Shown: positions 50,926 through 59,586 of the stretch, piece by piece | Layout of the letters: every line of letters begins with the position of its first letter | Numbering within the stretch: the stretch's first letter is position 1 | DNA from: G963663315 sp963663315 | GTDB lineage: Bacteria > Pseudomonadota > Gammaproteobacteria > Arenicellales > Poriferihabitantaceae | Length of the DNA stretch: 64,000 nt | NCBI GenBank assembly: GCA_963663315.1 | Contig: OY760176.1 | Location: 62,001 to 126,000 of the forward strand | Direction: 5' to 3' | The notes under the pieces: model-generated | The model's database searches: none | What the model was told of the DNA's origin: nothing | Seen by the model: the letters and a program-made list of their open reading frames with translations, nothing else | Translations under genes and position numbers: made by a program

Positions 50926-51604
50926 CTTCGGATTTTGTTGCCCCGATGCTTTTATGGGGTATGAAGATACCGCAACCGAACAATCTGCCGGGACCCAATC
51001 CGTTTTGCTGCAAACGGATGGATTCGTCGAATTCAAGGTCTGCCAGCATGACACTTCTGACCGATAGTCTGTTTGCATGTCTTTGCAGATACTTGTGTCG
51101 GCCACACAGGATTTTCTGCGGTGTTATGCCCATCTGATCGAGTTCAATGACGACTCGCTCGATAAAATCGGATTCGCTTTCCTGTTCTTCAAAAATAACC
51201 CGTCGTGCAAAAAGGGTGGATGATCTGACCAAAAGCAGCGTGTTTGTCTGGCCTATGGTTATCGTATGACCGTCGAGATCCAGTTTCTGGCCGATCAATG
51301 TTTTTGCCTGCTCAAGACACTGTTTCGGTAAACGCAATCTCAGGCGAAGCCGTTTTGATGCGAAGAACCATTGTCGGGGACTATCGGGCTGGCGCGTCCA
51401 GCCACTTCCCGATTCCGGGTAGTTGATCAAATGTATTCCGGCTTGTGGTTCATCTTTCAACCAGGGTAACCGGTTCAGCACCGCATCGGACAGTGCGCTT
51501 GCATGATCCAGCGGTAGTGTTTTCGCTTCGATACGGAACGTTATATCCTGTATCAGGTCGGGCACAACTGATTGCGCCCGGCCCTGGGTTTCGTGCCAGA
51601 TCAT
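50918..51604 (-). CDS. cas6: Cas6 family RNA endoribonuclease (Cmx6 / type I-MYXAN-like), orphan
   Basis: The 228-residue protein matches the short Cas6/Cmx6 type. It starts ITFRIEAKTLPLDHASALSDAV, then has RLRLRLRLP and GQKLDLDGHTITIGQTNTLLL, LFARRVIFEEQESESDFIERV, and SVRSVMLADLEFDESIRLQQ before the glycine-rich RNA-binding loop GLGPGRLFGCGIFIP (from about residue 202). Cas6 enzymes cut CRISPR transcripts at repeat hairpins. No other cas gene and no repeat array was seen in the window. The gene is the last of a tight operon (DUF924, TauD-like, unknown, cas6), with only 14 nt to the upstream gene. Its 3' end overlaps the HigA relic. Confidence 0.75.
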   Translation of the reverse strand: MIWHETQGRAQSVVPDLIQDITFRIEAKTLPLDHASALSDAVLNRLPWLKDEPQAGIHLINYPESGSGWTRQPDSPRQWFFASKRLRLRLRLPKQCLEQAKTLIGQKLDLDGHTITIGQTNTLLLVRSSTLFARRVIFEEQESESDFIERVVIELDQMGITPQKILCGRHKYLQRHANRLSVRSVMLADLEFDESIRLQQNGLGPGRLFGCGIFIPHKSIGATKSEDE

Positions 51605-51618
51605 AATTCTGACCTCCG

Positions 51619-52329
51619 TCAGCCGTCGTCCGGCAGCCCGGCCTGCACTTGGTTCCGGTCAAACCACCACTGGTCCTGTACCAGCACGTCGATCACATTA
51701 CGCAGTCTACCTAAGAACTTTTCCGGGTCGTCCAGTTCCATCCTCTCAATCCATTGATCGAAGGTGGCCTGATTATGGGCATCGGCATGGCGGCGGCCAA
51801 CGGTGGTCAGCATCTGCATGGCATCGACATACAACCCGGCATCTTCGATCTGTTCCTTACGCAAATCATGGACATAGACTGCGGTAGCCGCCGCCACGGC
51901 GGCGCCATCGGCATCGTCAGCGGTTTCATCGATAACATGCTGCAGCATGTCGATAGTGATTTTCGGGTTGACCGGAAAAGTGACCGCGAGCCAGACCCCC
52001 TGGCCCAGCGCGGCCAGACTGTCAGCAAGATTACACTGGAACAGGAGATCACATAAATCGATCACTGCCGGCCAGTCGCGGGCAGCGAAAAGCGGGTCGA
52101 ATTGTGCCCTTGCCCTTTGCCATGCCCGATTGTGCTGTCCCAGTTCGAGCAACAGCCAGGCGGCATCCTTGTCGAGCTGCGCAATCATTACAGGGTCCGG
52201 TTCAGCCGTTGATCGTTGTTCGTTCAGGCGGGTTTCGAGCAGAGTCAGCCGGGACTGGATAGCAGCGATTGAGACGACCGTATCTGCGCCGGTTTCAGCG
52301 CCGAAGTCAAATCTGGTTTTTGGAGGCAT
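51619..52329 (-). CDS. Protein of unknown function encoded between the TauD-like gene and cas6
   Basis: The 236-residue protein is largely helical and soluble. A coiled-coil-like N-terminal segment (IQSRLTLLETRLNEQRS) is followed by DAAWLLLELGQHNRAWQRARAQFD, which resembles a TPR-type helix pair, and then an acidic region (DETADDADGAAVAAATA). The protein ends LGRLRNVIDVLVQDQWWFDRN. I do not recognise a named family. Its ATG lies inside the last 23 bases of the TauD-like gene, and cas6 starts 14 nt after it, so it is translationally linked to both. A partner or scaffold for Cas6 is possible but inferred only from order. Confidence 0.5.
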   Translation of the reverse strand: MPPKTRFDFGAETGADTVVSIAAIQSRLTLLETRLNEQRSTAEPDPVMIAQLDKDAAWLLLELGQHNRAWQRARAQFDPLFAARDWPAVIDLCDLLFQCNLADSLAALGQGVWLAVTFPVNPKITIDMLQHVIDETADDADGAAVAAATAVYVHDLRKEQIEDAGLYVDAMQMLTTVGRRHADAHNQATFDQWIERMELDDPEKFLGRLRNVIDVLVQDQWWFDRNQVQAGLPDDG

Positions 52330-53260
52330 TGTTGTGGTTATCGGAATGAACAGGGGTTATCGGGATATGCGTGTCGACCTGATCAAGATAGCGAACGCGA
52401 TAAAGCAACCGGTTTTGTTGTCCGCACTGTTTGAATGACGTTCTGTTGTGCAGAACATTATTACAGATCAGTCCCTGGCCGGGGGACAGGGTATGTTTGA
52501 TGACATATTCGGAATTCTCCAGTAAATCGGTTAACGCCGCCCGTGCCTTACTGAGAACCGGATCAGGGCGCCACAGGACAGACCGGGTACGGGCAGTATA
52601 CCGCATCCACAGTTGGCCACTGATCGTGACCGCAAAAACCGGGCCGGTGACGCTTTCCCGAATGCTCCGGTTGTCGATTCGATTGGCCGGAATGGTCATC
52701 GCTTCGGGGTTCATCAGCGCCGCAATATAAGCCGGATTTTGATCCCGGAGCAGGATATAGGCGATTTCGTGATCCAGTAATTGATTCTCTCCGCCGCTGG
52801 GCGCTGATTCGACGCAATGCAGAATAAATGACTGAATCATGTCGCCCGTGTTATCGCCGTCTCCAGCAGACTGGTAATAGCCATCCGTGTGCCAGTTCAA
52901 TGACCTGTCGGTATAGGGAATAAATTTTTGTTGCCTGTGATCCCGGCTCACCCGGACTTCACTGATGCCCTGATCATCCGCATAGAGATTGGAGACGACA
53001 TGCTTCAACCCCATGCACGCGCCAAGCTCCAATACGCAGCTTCGGGTCATTTCGGCATCACTGTGGTAAAAGCAGAAATTATTGCTGTCACAGGACGCTT
53101 GCAATGACTGTCGTTCGCTGGCTGAAATACTCCCGGGGTCTGCGATCCGGGTCATCAGCGCCGGCACATCGGTCACATGGCGGGCAAGTTTCCGGTCCCG
53201 CCAGCGCCGGTAAGCCGCGTGGTTGCCGAGGTCAAATGGATTGCATTGCTGCGACAGCAT
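52307..53260 (-). CDS. TauD/TfdA-like Fe(II)/2-oxoglutarate dioxygenase
   Basis: The 317-residue protein has the facial triad of the family: His124 and Asp126 in NWHTDGYY and the distal His271 in NNVLHNRTSF, followed by Arg residues in RLLYRVRYLD for 2-oxoglutarate. It is the second gene of a minus-strand operon, 16 nt after DUF924, and overlaps the unknown gene. TauD homologues oxidise taurine, carnitine-type amines or amino-acid side chains. With a sulfonate and sulfur genome context a sulfonate is possible, but linkage to Cas6 suggests other roles; the substrate is not known. Confidence 0.75.
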   Translation of the reverse strand: MLSQQCNPFDLGNHAAYRRWRDRKLARHVTDVPALMTRIADPGSISASERQSLQASCDSNNFCFYHSDAEMTRSCVLELGACMGLKHVVSNLYADDQGISEVRVSRDHRQQKFIPYTDRSLNWHTDGYYQSAGDGDNTGDMIQSFILHCVESAPSGGENQLLDHEIAYILLRDQNPAYIAALMNPEAMTIPANRIDNRSIRESVTGPVFAVTISGQLWMRYTARTRSVLWRPDPVLSKARAALTDLLENSEYVIKHTLSPGQGLICNNVLHNRTSFKQCGQQNRLLYRVRYLDQVDTHIPITPVHSDNHNNASKNQI

Positions 53261-53276
53261 GTCCGGTCCTGAACCA

Positions 53277-53876
53277 TCAAAAAGAAGACCCGGGCTGGCT
53301 CAGGAAAGCCAGTTCTTCGGCGGTGGATTCCCGGCCCAGGACCTGATTGCGATGCGGATAACGTCCGAACCGGTCGATAATCTCGAAATGCTGGTAGGCG
53401 AATTGATAATATTCATTGAACATTTCCCGCTCGTCCTGTTCCACCGAATTGCGCAGATTGTCGTACAGCATCAATGATTTATGCTGCATGGCGATTTCCT
53501 CGCTATGCTCGAATGGCAACCAGGCAAACACCCGATAGACAGGCAGCAGCGTCTGGTCCCAGGCTTTGTCGACCATTTCAATCGCGAAACCGAGCGCGGC
53601 TGGATCACAGGCAAAGGATTTGGCGGTACCCCGGTACATGTTTCTCGGAAACTGGTCGAGGCAGATAATCGAGGCCAGAAGTCCACGGGTAGAGTGCTGC
53701 ATTTCTGCCAGTTCACCTCGATATACCGCAGTCGAAATACTTTCAAATCGCTCCGTGATCTGCTGGTCTGTCTGATCGTTTTTCGACCACCATATTGATT
53801 TTTTCTGGTTATTGATTTCCCGGTTTGAAGTATGGCTGCCAAACCAGAACTCAATAATGCTGTCTATTGATTGCAT
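53277..53876 (-). CDS. DUF924-family protein
   Basis: The 199-residue soluble protein matches DUF924: SIIEFWFG start, WWSKNDQTDQQITERFE, LASIICLDQFPRNMYRGTAKSFACDP, then LPFEHSEEIAMQHKS and the late HFEIIDRFGRYPHRNQVLGR. The family has a TPR-like helical fold and no firmly known function. It is the first gene of the DUF924-TauD-unknown-cas6 operon. Housekeeping occurrence elsewhere suggests it may only share the promoter. Confidence 0.85.
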   Translation of the reverse strand: MQSIDSIIEFWFGSHTSNREINNQKKSIWWSKNDQTDQQITERFESISTAVYRGELAEMQHSTRGLLASIICLDQFPRNMYRGTAKSFACDPAALGFAIEMVDKAWDQTLLPVYRVFAWLPFEHSEEIAMQHKSLMLYDNLRNSVEQDEREMFNEYYQFAYQHFEIIDRFGRYPHRNQVLGRESTAEELAFLSQPGSSF

Positions 53877-53955
53877 GTAAGTATGATACGCTGATTCAAG
53901 GGATTATATCTTTTATAATATGGATCAGTTTATAGTACGACAAATATTACACAAT

Positions 53956-54075
53956 ATGAGCGCCCGTCAGTTAAGAATCGAATATCCGGGTACGTTTTAT
54001 TGTGTTTTCGAAGGGCGGGTCATCCCCTGGACCGGCGCCGAGACAGTCAATCCGTGGATGGAGCCGCCGTTATGA
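53956..54075 (+). pseudogene. REP-associated tyrosine transposase (RAYT), N-terminal remnant
   Basis: The first codons read MSARQLRIEYPGTFYCV, the characteristic start of Y1/RAYT transposases (…PLRIEYPGAFYHV). After about 20 codons the frame loses resemblance and stops at 54073-54075. Only the beginning of the gene remains, placed between the DUF924 operon and dsrA. Confidence 0.65.
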
Positions 54076-54275
54076 TGTGGATTTATTTCAAGGTTGTCAG
54101 TATAACTTTTCTGGTTTCCGGTTTTGGTCATGTTACGCCTGCTTCGTTCGATTTCTCATCAGTAATCAGGATCTACATGGTCGCGGCGTTGAGTCTGGGT
54201 CTTGGCTTCGTCATCGCCTGGACGATCAAACTGCTTAAAATCGGGTTCGGTTTTTATCTCGCATTTACGATGTAA
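54072..54275 (+). CDS. Small putative membrane protein
   Basis: The 67-residue ORF overlaps the end of the RAYT relic. It has two hydrophobic segments (ISFLVSG-type near the start, ALSLGLGFVIAW in the middle) and no recognised family. There is no clear ribosome site. It may be a chance open frame in the region upstream of dsrA. Confidence 0.3.
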   Translation: MMWIYFKVVSITFLVSGFGHVTPASFDFSSVIRIYMVAALSLGLGFVIAWTIKLLKIGFGFYLAFTM

Positions 54276-54329
54276 TTCCAGCCTCTGCTGTGCGCTCCTG
54301 CCTGCCTTTTATATCCCGGAAGGGGTACT

Positions 54330-54448
54330 GTATCAAGAACAATCAGGCAGTGTTTTATTTTTTGATACTATCATAGAATAGTCTTTATTAATGGCGAGAT
54401 TGCTAAAAATCCTGCATTGCAACCGAACTGCTGAGACGAGGTGCGAAA
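54330..54448 (+). promoter_or_regulatory. Upstream region of the dsr operon
   Basis: The AT-rich leader holds a spaced inverted repeat GTATCAA (54330-54336) / TTGATAC (54362-54368). The second arm includes a TTGATA that could serve as a -35 box, with TATTAA (54386-54391) as a weak -10. The repeat could bind a regulator of sulfur oxidation; this is a suggestion from sequence only. Confidence 0.3.
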
Positions 54449-55783
54449 ATGACTGACGAAATCGATCAATCCGTGACCAATGAATCCGTGGAAGAATCTG
54501 TCGAAGATACTGCCGTAGAAGTTTCTTTCCATGATACTCCAATGCTCGATGAACTGGAGAATGGCCCCTGGCCGAGTTTTATATCCGGCATCAAAAAACT
54601 TCGTAACGATCATGAGGATGAGCGCGTCAACGGCGTAGCCAATGATCTGTTGGGGCAACTCGAACATTCCTACGAGACCAGAAAGGGTTACTGGAAAGGT
54701 GGCACCGTCAGTGTCTATGGTTATGGCAGTGGAATTATTCCAAGGTTCTCTGAAGTCGGCGATCAATTCCCGAAATCCAGAGAGTTTCACACACTTCGGG
54801 TGCAGCCGCCGGCCGGCAATCATTACACGACCGATATTCTGCGCGAGCTTGCGGACAGTTGGGAAAAATGGGGTTCCGGCCTGGTGACTTTCCATGGTCA
54901 AACCGGAAACATCATGTTCATCGGGGCTTCGACTAAAAATACGCAACATTTCTTCGATGAAATAAACGAATACGGATTCGATCTCGGTGGTGCGGGTCCT
55001 TGTGTTCGAACCGCGATGTCCTGTGTCGGCGCCGCGCGATGCGAACAGTCGTGCGCCAATGAGCAGAAGTTGCACAGAACCCTGGTCAACAACTTTACCG
55101 ATGATGTGCACCGACCGGCACTGCCCTATAAATTCAAATTCAAGATTTCCGGTTGTCCGAATGATTGCACCAATTCGATTGAACGCGCTGACTTTGCGGT
55201 GATCGGAACGTGGCGGGATGACATCAGGGTCGACATGCCGGAATGGAAGAAATATGTCGAAGAGAAGGGTCGCAAGCATGTGATCGACAACATAATTACC
55301 CGATGCCCGACCTCGTGCCTTTCCCTGAAGGATGATGACACACTGGAAATCGAAAATGCGGATTGTGTCAAATGCATGCATTGTCTGAATGTGGTGCCCA
55401 AGGCACTCAGCCCCGGCGTAGATAAAGGGGTTACCGTCCTGATTGGTGGCAAACGGACGCTTAAGATCGGCGATCTGATGGGAACCGTCATTGTTCCATT
55501 TATGGAAATGAAAAGTGATGAAGATTATGAGCGGATTGTTGAACTGGCGGAAGAAACCATCGAGTTCTGGGCGGAGAATGGTCTGGAACATGAGCGCTGC
55601 GGTGAAATGATTGAGCGGATCGGACTGGTCAATTTTCTCGAGGGTATCGGTGTTGATGTCGATCCGAACATGATTGCCCATCCAAGGGAGAGTTCCTACG
55701 TCAGAACCGATGGCTGGGATGATGAAGCGAAAGCATGGTTCAGGAAGCGTGCGGAGAAACGTGCGGCTGCTCAGACAAACTAG
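54449..55783 (+). CDS. dsrA: Dissimilatory sulfite reductase alpha subunit
   Basis: The 444-residue subunit has the siroheme-[4Fe-4S] cysteines in MSCVGAARCEQSC and ISGCPNDCTNS, and an inserted ferredoxin domain (RCPTSC...DCVKCMHC). With DsrB it forms the cytoplasmic siroheme enzyme. The presence of dsrL and the gene order fit the oxidative direction, in which DsrC-bound or low-molecular-weight persulfide sulfur is oxidised to sulfite. ATG 54449 starts an acidic N-terminal extension. It heads an operon of at least ten genes. Confidence 0.97.
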   Translation: MTDEIDQSVTNESVEESVEDTAVEVSFHDTPMLDELENGPWPSFISGIKKLRNDHEDERVNGVANDLLGQLEHSYETRKGYWKGGTVSVYGYGSGIIPRFSEVGDQFPKSREFHTLRVQPPAGNHYTTDILRELADSWEKWGSGLVTFHGQTGNIMFIGASTKNTQHFFDEINEYGFDLGGAGPCVRTAMSCVGAARCEQSCANEQKLHRTLVNNFTDDVHRPALPYKFKFKISGCPNDCTNSIERADFAVIGTWRDDIRVDMPEWKKYVEEKGRKHVIDNIITRCPTSCLSLKDDDTLEIENADCVKCMHCLNVVPKALSPGVDKGVTVLIGGKRTLKIGDLMGTVIVPFMEMKSDEDYERIVELAEETIEFWAENGLEHERCGEMIERIGLVNFLEGIGVDVDPNMIAHPRESSYVRTDGWDDEAKAWFRKRAEKRAAAQTN

Positions 55784-55801
55784 ATACCGGGAGACAGAAC
55801 A

Positions 55802-56875
55802 ATGGCCAGACAAATGAGAATGCCCATCGAATCGGGTTGTCCCGACGGGTTTCAGTATATGCATCCTGTGATGATACGCAACTTCGGACAATGGCAATGG
55901 CATGACCATCCACGACCTGGCGTGCTCAGACATGCAGCGGAGAGTGGTGAGCAGGTATGGACGGTTAAAGCGGGTACCCAGCGAATACTGGATGTCTATA
56001 CGCTGCGCAAGCTTTGTGACATCGGTGACGCGTTTGCCGATGGGCATCTGCGATTTACCATCCGCTCCAACATTGAATATTTCGTCGAAGACGAAGCGAA
56101 GGTTGAACCGCTGATCGAAGCGCTGGAAAAAGCAGGCTTTGTCGTCGGCGGAACCGCAAACTCCCTGGCTATGATCTCGCATACCCAGGGCTGGCTGCAT
56201 TGCGATATTCCGGGCACCGATGCCTCGGGTGTGGTGAAAGCGATGATGGATGAATTGATCGACGAGTTCAAGAATTGCGAAATGCCGAATCGGGTACACA
56301 TGACCACCTCCTGCTGCCAGGTAAACTGTGGAGGTCAGGGTGACATAGCAATCAATATCCAACATACCAAGCCACCGCGAATCAATCACGATCTGGTATC
56401 CAATGTCTGCGAGCGCCCTTCGGTAGTGGCCCGCTGTCCGGTGGCGGCGATCCGCCCGGCGGTGGTGAATGGGAAACCGACCCTCGAAGTCGATGAGAAA
56501 AAATGTATCTGCTGTGGCGCGTGTTATCCGCCTTGTCCGCCGATGCAGATCAATGACCCTGAACATACCAAACTTGCGGTCTGGGTCGGCGGCAACCATT
56601 CGAATGCCAGATCAAAACCGAGTTTCCAGAAACTGGTGGCCGCCGGTATTCCGAACAATCCGCCGCGTTGGCCGGAAGCGACAGCAATCGTGAAACAGAT
56701 TTTACGGACTTACAAGGAAGATGCGAAAGACTGGGAGCGGATGAACGACTGGATTGATCGAATCGGCTGGCCACGGTTTTTCGAGCGTACCGGCCTGCCG
56801 TTCACCAAATACCACATCGATCACTGGCGTGGATCGCGCAGGAGTCTGAATTCATCTACGCATATTCGGCTGTAG
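55802..56875 (+). CDS. dsrB: Dissimilatory sulfite reductase beta subunit
   Basis: The 357-residue subunit has cofactor cysteines in HMTTSCCQVNCGGQGD and a ferredoxin domain CICCGACYPPCPP. The QGWLHCDIPGTDASG segment is typical of DsrB. It starts 18 nt after dsrA. A long open frame on the opposite strand across dsrAB is not a gene. The usual oxidiser genes dsrEFH do not follow; dsrC comes next after a 46-nt AT-rich gap. Confidence 0.97.
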   Translation: MARQMRMPIESGCPDGFQYMHPVMIRNFGQWQWHDHPRPGVLRHAAESGEQVWTVKAGTQRILDVYTLRKLCDIGDAFADGHLRFTIRSNIEYFVEDEAKVEPLIEALEKAGFVVGGTANSLAMISHTQGWLHCDIPGTDASGVVKAMMDELIDEFKNCEMPNRVHMTTSCCQVNCGGQGDIAINIQHTKPPRINHDLVSNVCERPSVVARCPVAAIRPAVVNGKPTLEVDEKKCICCGACYPPCPPMQINDPEHTKLAVWVGGNHSNARSKPSFQKLVAAGIPNNPPRWPEATAIVKQILRTYKEDAKDWERMNDWIDRIGWPRFFERTGLPFTKYHIDHWRGSRRSLNSSTHIRL

Positions 56876-56921
56876 TGTATCAACTATAATATCTGATTTA
56901 ATATTTGACCGGAAAAATAAA

Positions 56922-57254
56922 ATGGGTATAGAACTTGGTGGGCGCAGTTATGACACTGATGAGGAGGGCTACCTCGCAAATCTGTCTGACTGGAGTCCTG
57001 AGATAGCGGGCCTGATGGCCAAACTGGATGATTGCGACCTGGGTGAACATCACTGGGAGGTGATCAATTTTCTGCGTAATTATTACGAAGAATATCAAAT
57101 CGCTCCTGCAGTCCGGGTGTTGACCAAGTCGATTGGCAGAACACTGGGAAAAGATAAGGGTAACAGCAAATATCTTTATCAACTGTTCCCTTATGGGCCG
57201 GCCAAACAGGCCTGTAAATATGCCGGACTGCCAAAGCCAACAGGCTGCGTCTAG
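56922..57254 (+). CDS. dsrC: DsrC sulfur carrier protein
   Basis: The 110-residue protein ends with the flexible arm carrying both conserved cysteines, Cys98 and Cys109 (C-x10-C, KYAGLPKPTG between). It is therefore a true DsrC rather than a TusE-like or regulatory homologue that lacks the first Cys. DsrC presents sulfane sulfur to DsrAB and returns electrons through DsrK. The AT-rich gap before it may hold an extra promoter, fitting the high level of DsrC usually needed. Confidence 0.96.
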   Translation: MGIELGGRSYDTDEEGYLANLSDWSPEIAGLMAKLDDCDLGEHHWEVINFLRNYYEEYQIAPAVRVLTKSIGRTLGKDKGNSKYLYQLFPYGPAKQACKYAGLPKPTGCV

Positions 57255-57274
57255 TCAGTTTCCTGCGCGTGACA

Positions 57275-58006
57275 ATGTCGGCAATAACGATCATCTATGC
57301 AGTGATGTTCTATATCGCCACTGCGGTGCTGGTGATTGGTACAAGTCGCAAGATAATTCAGTATTCACGCACTCCGGCGCCGCTTAAAATTCCGACAACC
57401 CCGGCACCGATCACCAAAACAGGTGTGGTTGCGCGCCTGATTCGTGAAATCGTTTTCTTCGAGAGTCTGTTCAAGGGCAGCAAGTGGAGCTGGTTATTCG
57501 GGTGGTTGTTTCATTTTGGTCTGCTGGTCGTGGCTATCCGCCATCTGCGGTATTTCACCGAACCGGTCTGGGGGGTGGCTGTGCTGACTGCGGATATCGG
57601 CGTTTATATGGGCTGGGTCATGATTTTCGGGTTACTGGGATTGCTGATTCGCCGGATCGGGGTGGACCGTATTCGTTATATTTCTGCTCCATCCGATTAT
57701 CTGATGCTGCTGCTGATTATCGCCATGGGTGTCAGTGGACTATTGGTGAAACATGTTTTTCACAGTGACATTGTCCAGTTGAAAGCCTTTATCTCCGGCT
57801 TGATCGTATTCAACTGGCAGCCATTGCCAGCCGACTTAGGCTTGCTGATTCATCTGGCGCTGGTCATCATCCTGATGTTGATTTTCCCGATCAGTAAATT
57901 GCTGCATGCGCCAGGTCTGTTTTTCAGCCCGACCCGCAACCAGGTCGACAATCCAAGAGAACGGCGCCATGTTGCAAAGTGGGCAGACTCTTCGCCCGGG
58001 AATTGA
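57275..58006 (+). CDS. dsrM: DsrM membrane cytochrome b subunit
   Basis: The 243-residue NarI-like membrane protein has five or six hydrophobic helices and candidate heme-b histidines in WLFHFGLLVVAIRHLRYF, VKHVFHSD and LIHLAL. It belongs to the DsrMKJOP complex and exchanges electrons between the quinone pool and DsrK. ATG 57275 is preferred; the GTG at 57269 adds two residues. It is 20 nt after dsrC. Confidence 0.92.
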   Translation: MSAITIIYAVMFYIATAVLVIGTSRKIIQYSRTPAPLKIPTTPAPITKTGVVARLIREIVFFESLFKGSKWSWLFGWLFHFGLLVVAIRHLRYFTEPVWGVAVLTADIGVYMGWVMIFGLLGLLIRRIGVDRIRYISAPSDYLMLLLIIAMGVSGLLVKHVFHSDIVQLKAFISGLIVFNWQPLPADLGLLIHLALVIILMLIFPISKLLHAPGLFFSPTRNQVDNPRERRHVAKWADSSPGN

Positions 58007-58059
58007 TGTGTGCGACCGATATATGAAGATCAGGGCGATCATGACATGAGAAGCAGAGC

Positions 58060-59553
58060 ATGAAAGTAGATTTCCAGATTCCGGAACTGAAGGAATATCC
58101 GGAGATTCCAGTGCTGGTTAATGGCGCGATGAAACACAGCCAGCCTTTTGTGGCTAAACCGGAATATCAGGAGCCGCTTGGTTATCCGGGTGAACTGGTT
58201 CCCGACTGGCACGATAAGGCGATCGAAAAAATGGGGGAATTACTCGACAAGTTCCGTTCCCTGAGGGTATTCATGGATACCTGTGTCAAGTGTGGAGCCT
58301 GCACCGATAAATGCCATTACTACCTTGGCACCGCAGACCCGAAGAATATGCCGGTGGCCCGTCAGGATCTGATGCGGGCGGTGTACCGGCGTTATTTTAC
58401 CTTTGCCGGCAGGTATTTCCCGAAGTTGGTAGGGGCAGTAGATTTGACCGAAGAAGTGATCAGGGACTGGTATCGCTATTTCTATCAGTGTTCGGAATGT
58501 CGGCGCTGTTCCGGGTTTTGTCCGATCGGTATCGATACCGCTGAAGTGACGATGGCGGCGAGGGAAATCCTTGCCCATATCGGGGTAGGACAAAAATACA
58601 GTAATGAAATCATCGCCAAAGTCCACAGGATTGGTAACAACCTGGGACTGCCCGAACCGGCATTGGTGAATACACTGGAAGGACTGGAAGAAGACATTGA
58701 AGAGGAAACCGGGATTGCAGTCAGATTGCCGGTAGACCAGGAAGGCGCAGAGGTATTGCTGGTTACGCCGAGCGCCGATTTTGTCGCCGAGCCGCATATT
58801 GACGGGCTGATCGGCTACGCCAAGGTTTTCCACCGGGCCGGAATTAGCTGGACAGTCAGTTCCTATGCATCCGAAGCGGCCAACTTCGGGGTCTTTACCG
58901 GCTCCTATGAACACATGCAAAAAGTGGCAAACCGGGTGCGTACTGCGGCCCTGGAACTCGGTGTAAAGCGCATTGTGGTGGGTGAATGCGGTCATGCCTG
59001 GCGCGTGGCCTACAGTTTCTGGAACACCCTGATCGGACCTTTTGATTTTCTCGATCAGAACTATCCTGTGCCGCAACATATCTGTGAGCTTACCCATGAT
59101 CTGATTCAACAGGGCGCTTTGAAGTTTGATCCTGAAGTGCATGATGACAAGGTGATCACATTCCATGACTCCTGCAATGTTTCGCGGGGATCACGTATGG
59201 GTAACATGCCGGGTGGGCAGTTCATTATCCCGCGGCAGATTATCAAGGCATGCAGTCGCCATTTTGTCGAAATGGCGCCGGATACGATTCGTGAGAATAC
59301 CTTTTGTTGTGGTGGAGGGGGCGGGCTGCTGACCGATGATCTGCTGGAACTCAGGGTAAAGGGCGCGATGCCAAGGGCACAGGCGCTGCAACATGTGATT
59401 GAAGATCACGGTGTCACCCACATGGCCGCGATTTGTGCCATTTGCAAAAGCCAGTTCACAAAGGTTCTGCCGATGTACGGCATGGACATGGATATGGTGG
59501 TCAGTGTGCACCAACTGGTCGGTGATGCGCTGATCATGCAGACCGAGCACTAG
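58060..59553 (+). CDS. dsrK: DsrK, HdrD-like iron-sulfur subunit
   Basis: The 497-residue protein has two [4Fe-4S] ferredoxin sites (CVKCGACTDKCHYY; CSECRRCSGFCPIG). It also has CCG-type cysteine motifs for the non-cubane heterodisulfide-reductase cluster (HDSCNVSRGS, NTFCCGGGGGL, AAICAICKSQF). DsrK is the cytoplasmic catalytic subunit of DsrMKJOP and reacts with the DsrC disulfide or trisulfide. The gap from dsrM is 53 nt. Confidence 0.96.
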   Translation: MKVDFQIPELKEYPEIPVLVNGAMKHSQPFVAKPEYQEPLGYPGELVPDWHDKAIEKMGELLDKFRSLRVFMDTCVKCGACTDKCHYYLGTADPKNMPVARQDLMRAVYRRYFTFAGRYFPKLVGAVDLTEEVIRDWYRYFYQCSECRRCSGFCPIGIDTAEVTMAAREILAHIGVGQKYSNEIIAKVHRIGNNLGLPEPALVNTLEGLEEDIEEETGIAVRLPVDQEGAEVLLVTPSADFVAEPHIDGLIGYAKVFHRAGISWTVSSYASEAANFGVFTGSYEHMQKVANRVRTAALELGVKRIVVGECGHAWRVAYSFWNTLIGPFDFLDQNYPVPQHICELTHDLIQQGALKFDPEVHDDKVITFHDSCNVSRGSRMGNMPGGQFIIPRQIIKACSRHFVEMAPDTIRENTFCCGGGGGLLTDDLLELRVKGAMPRAQALQHVIEDHGVTHMAAICAICKSQFTKVLPMYGMDMDMVVSVHQLVGDALIMQTEH

Positions 59554-59586
59554 AGATGATGACATTATATAAGTCCGGAAGCTGAA

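Noticed and set aside
49291..54448. A possible CRISPR array near the cas6 gene
   Set aside because: I looked for regularly spaced repeats around cas6 and in its neighbouring gaps and saw none; the gaps are also too short.
54371..56599. A 742-codon open frame on the minus strand opposite dsrA and dsrB
   Set aside because: It lies antisense to two clearly recognisable genes, its translation resembles no protein, and it is explained by the codon pattern of dsrAB.
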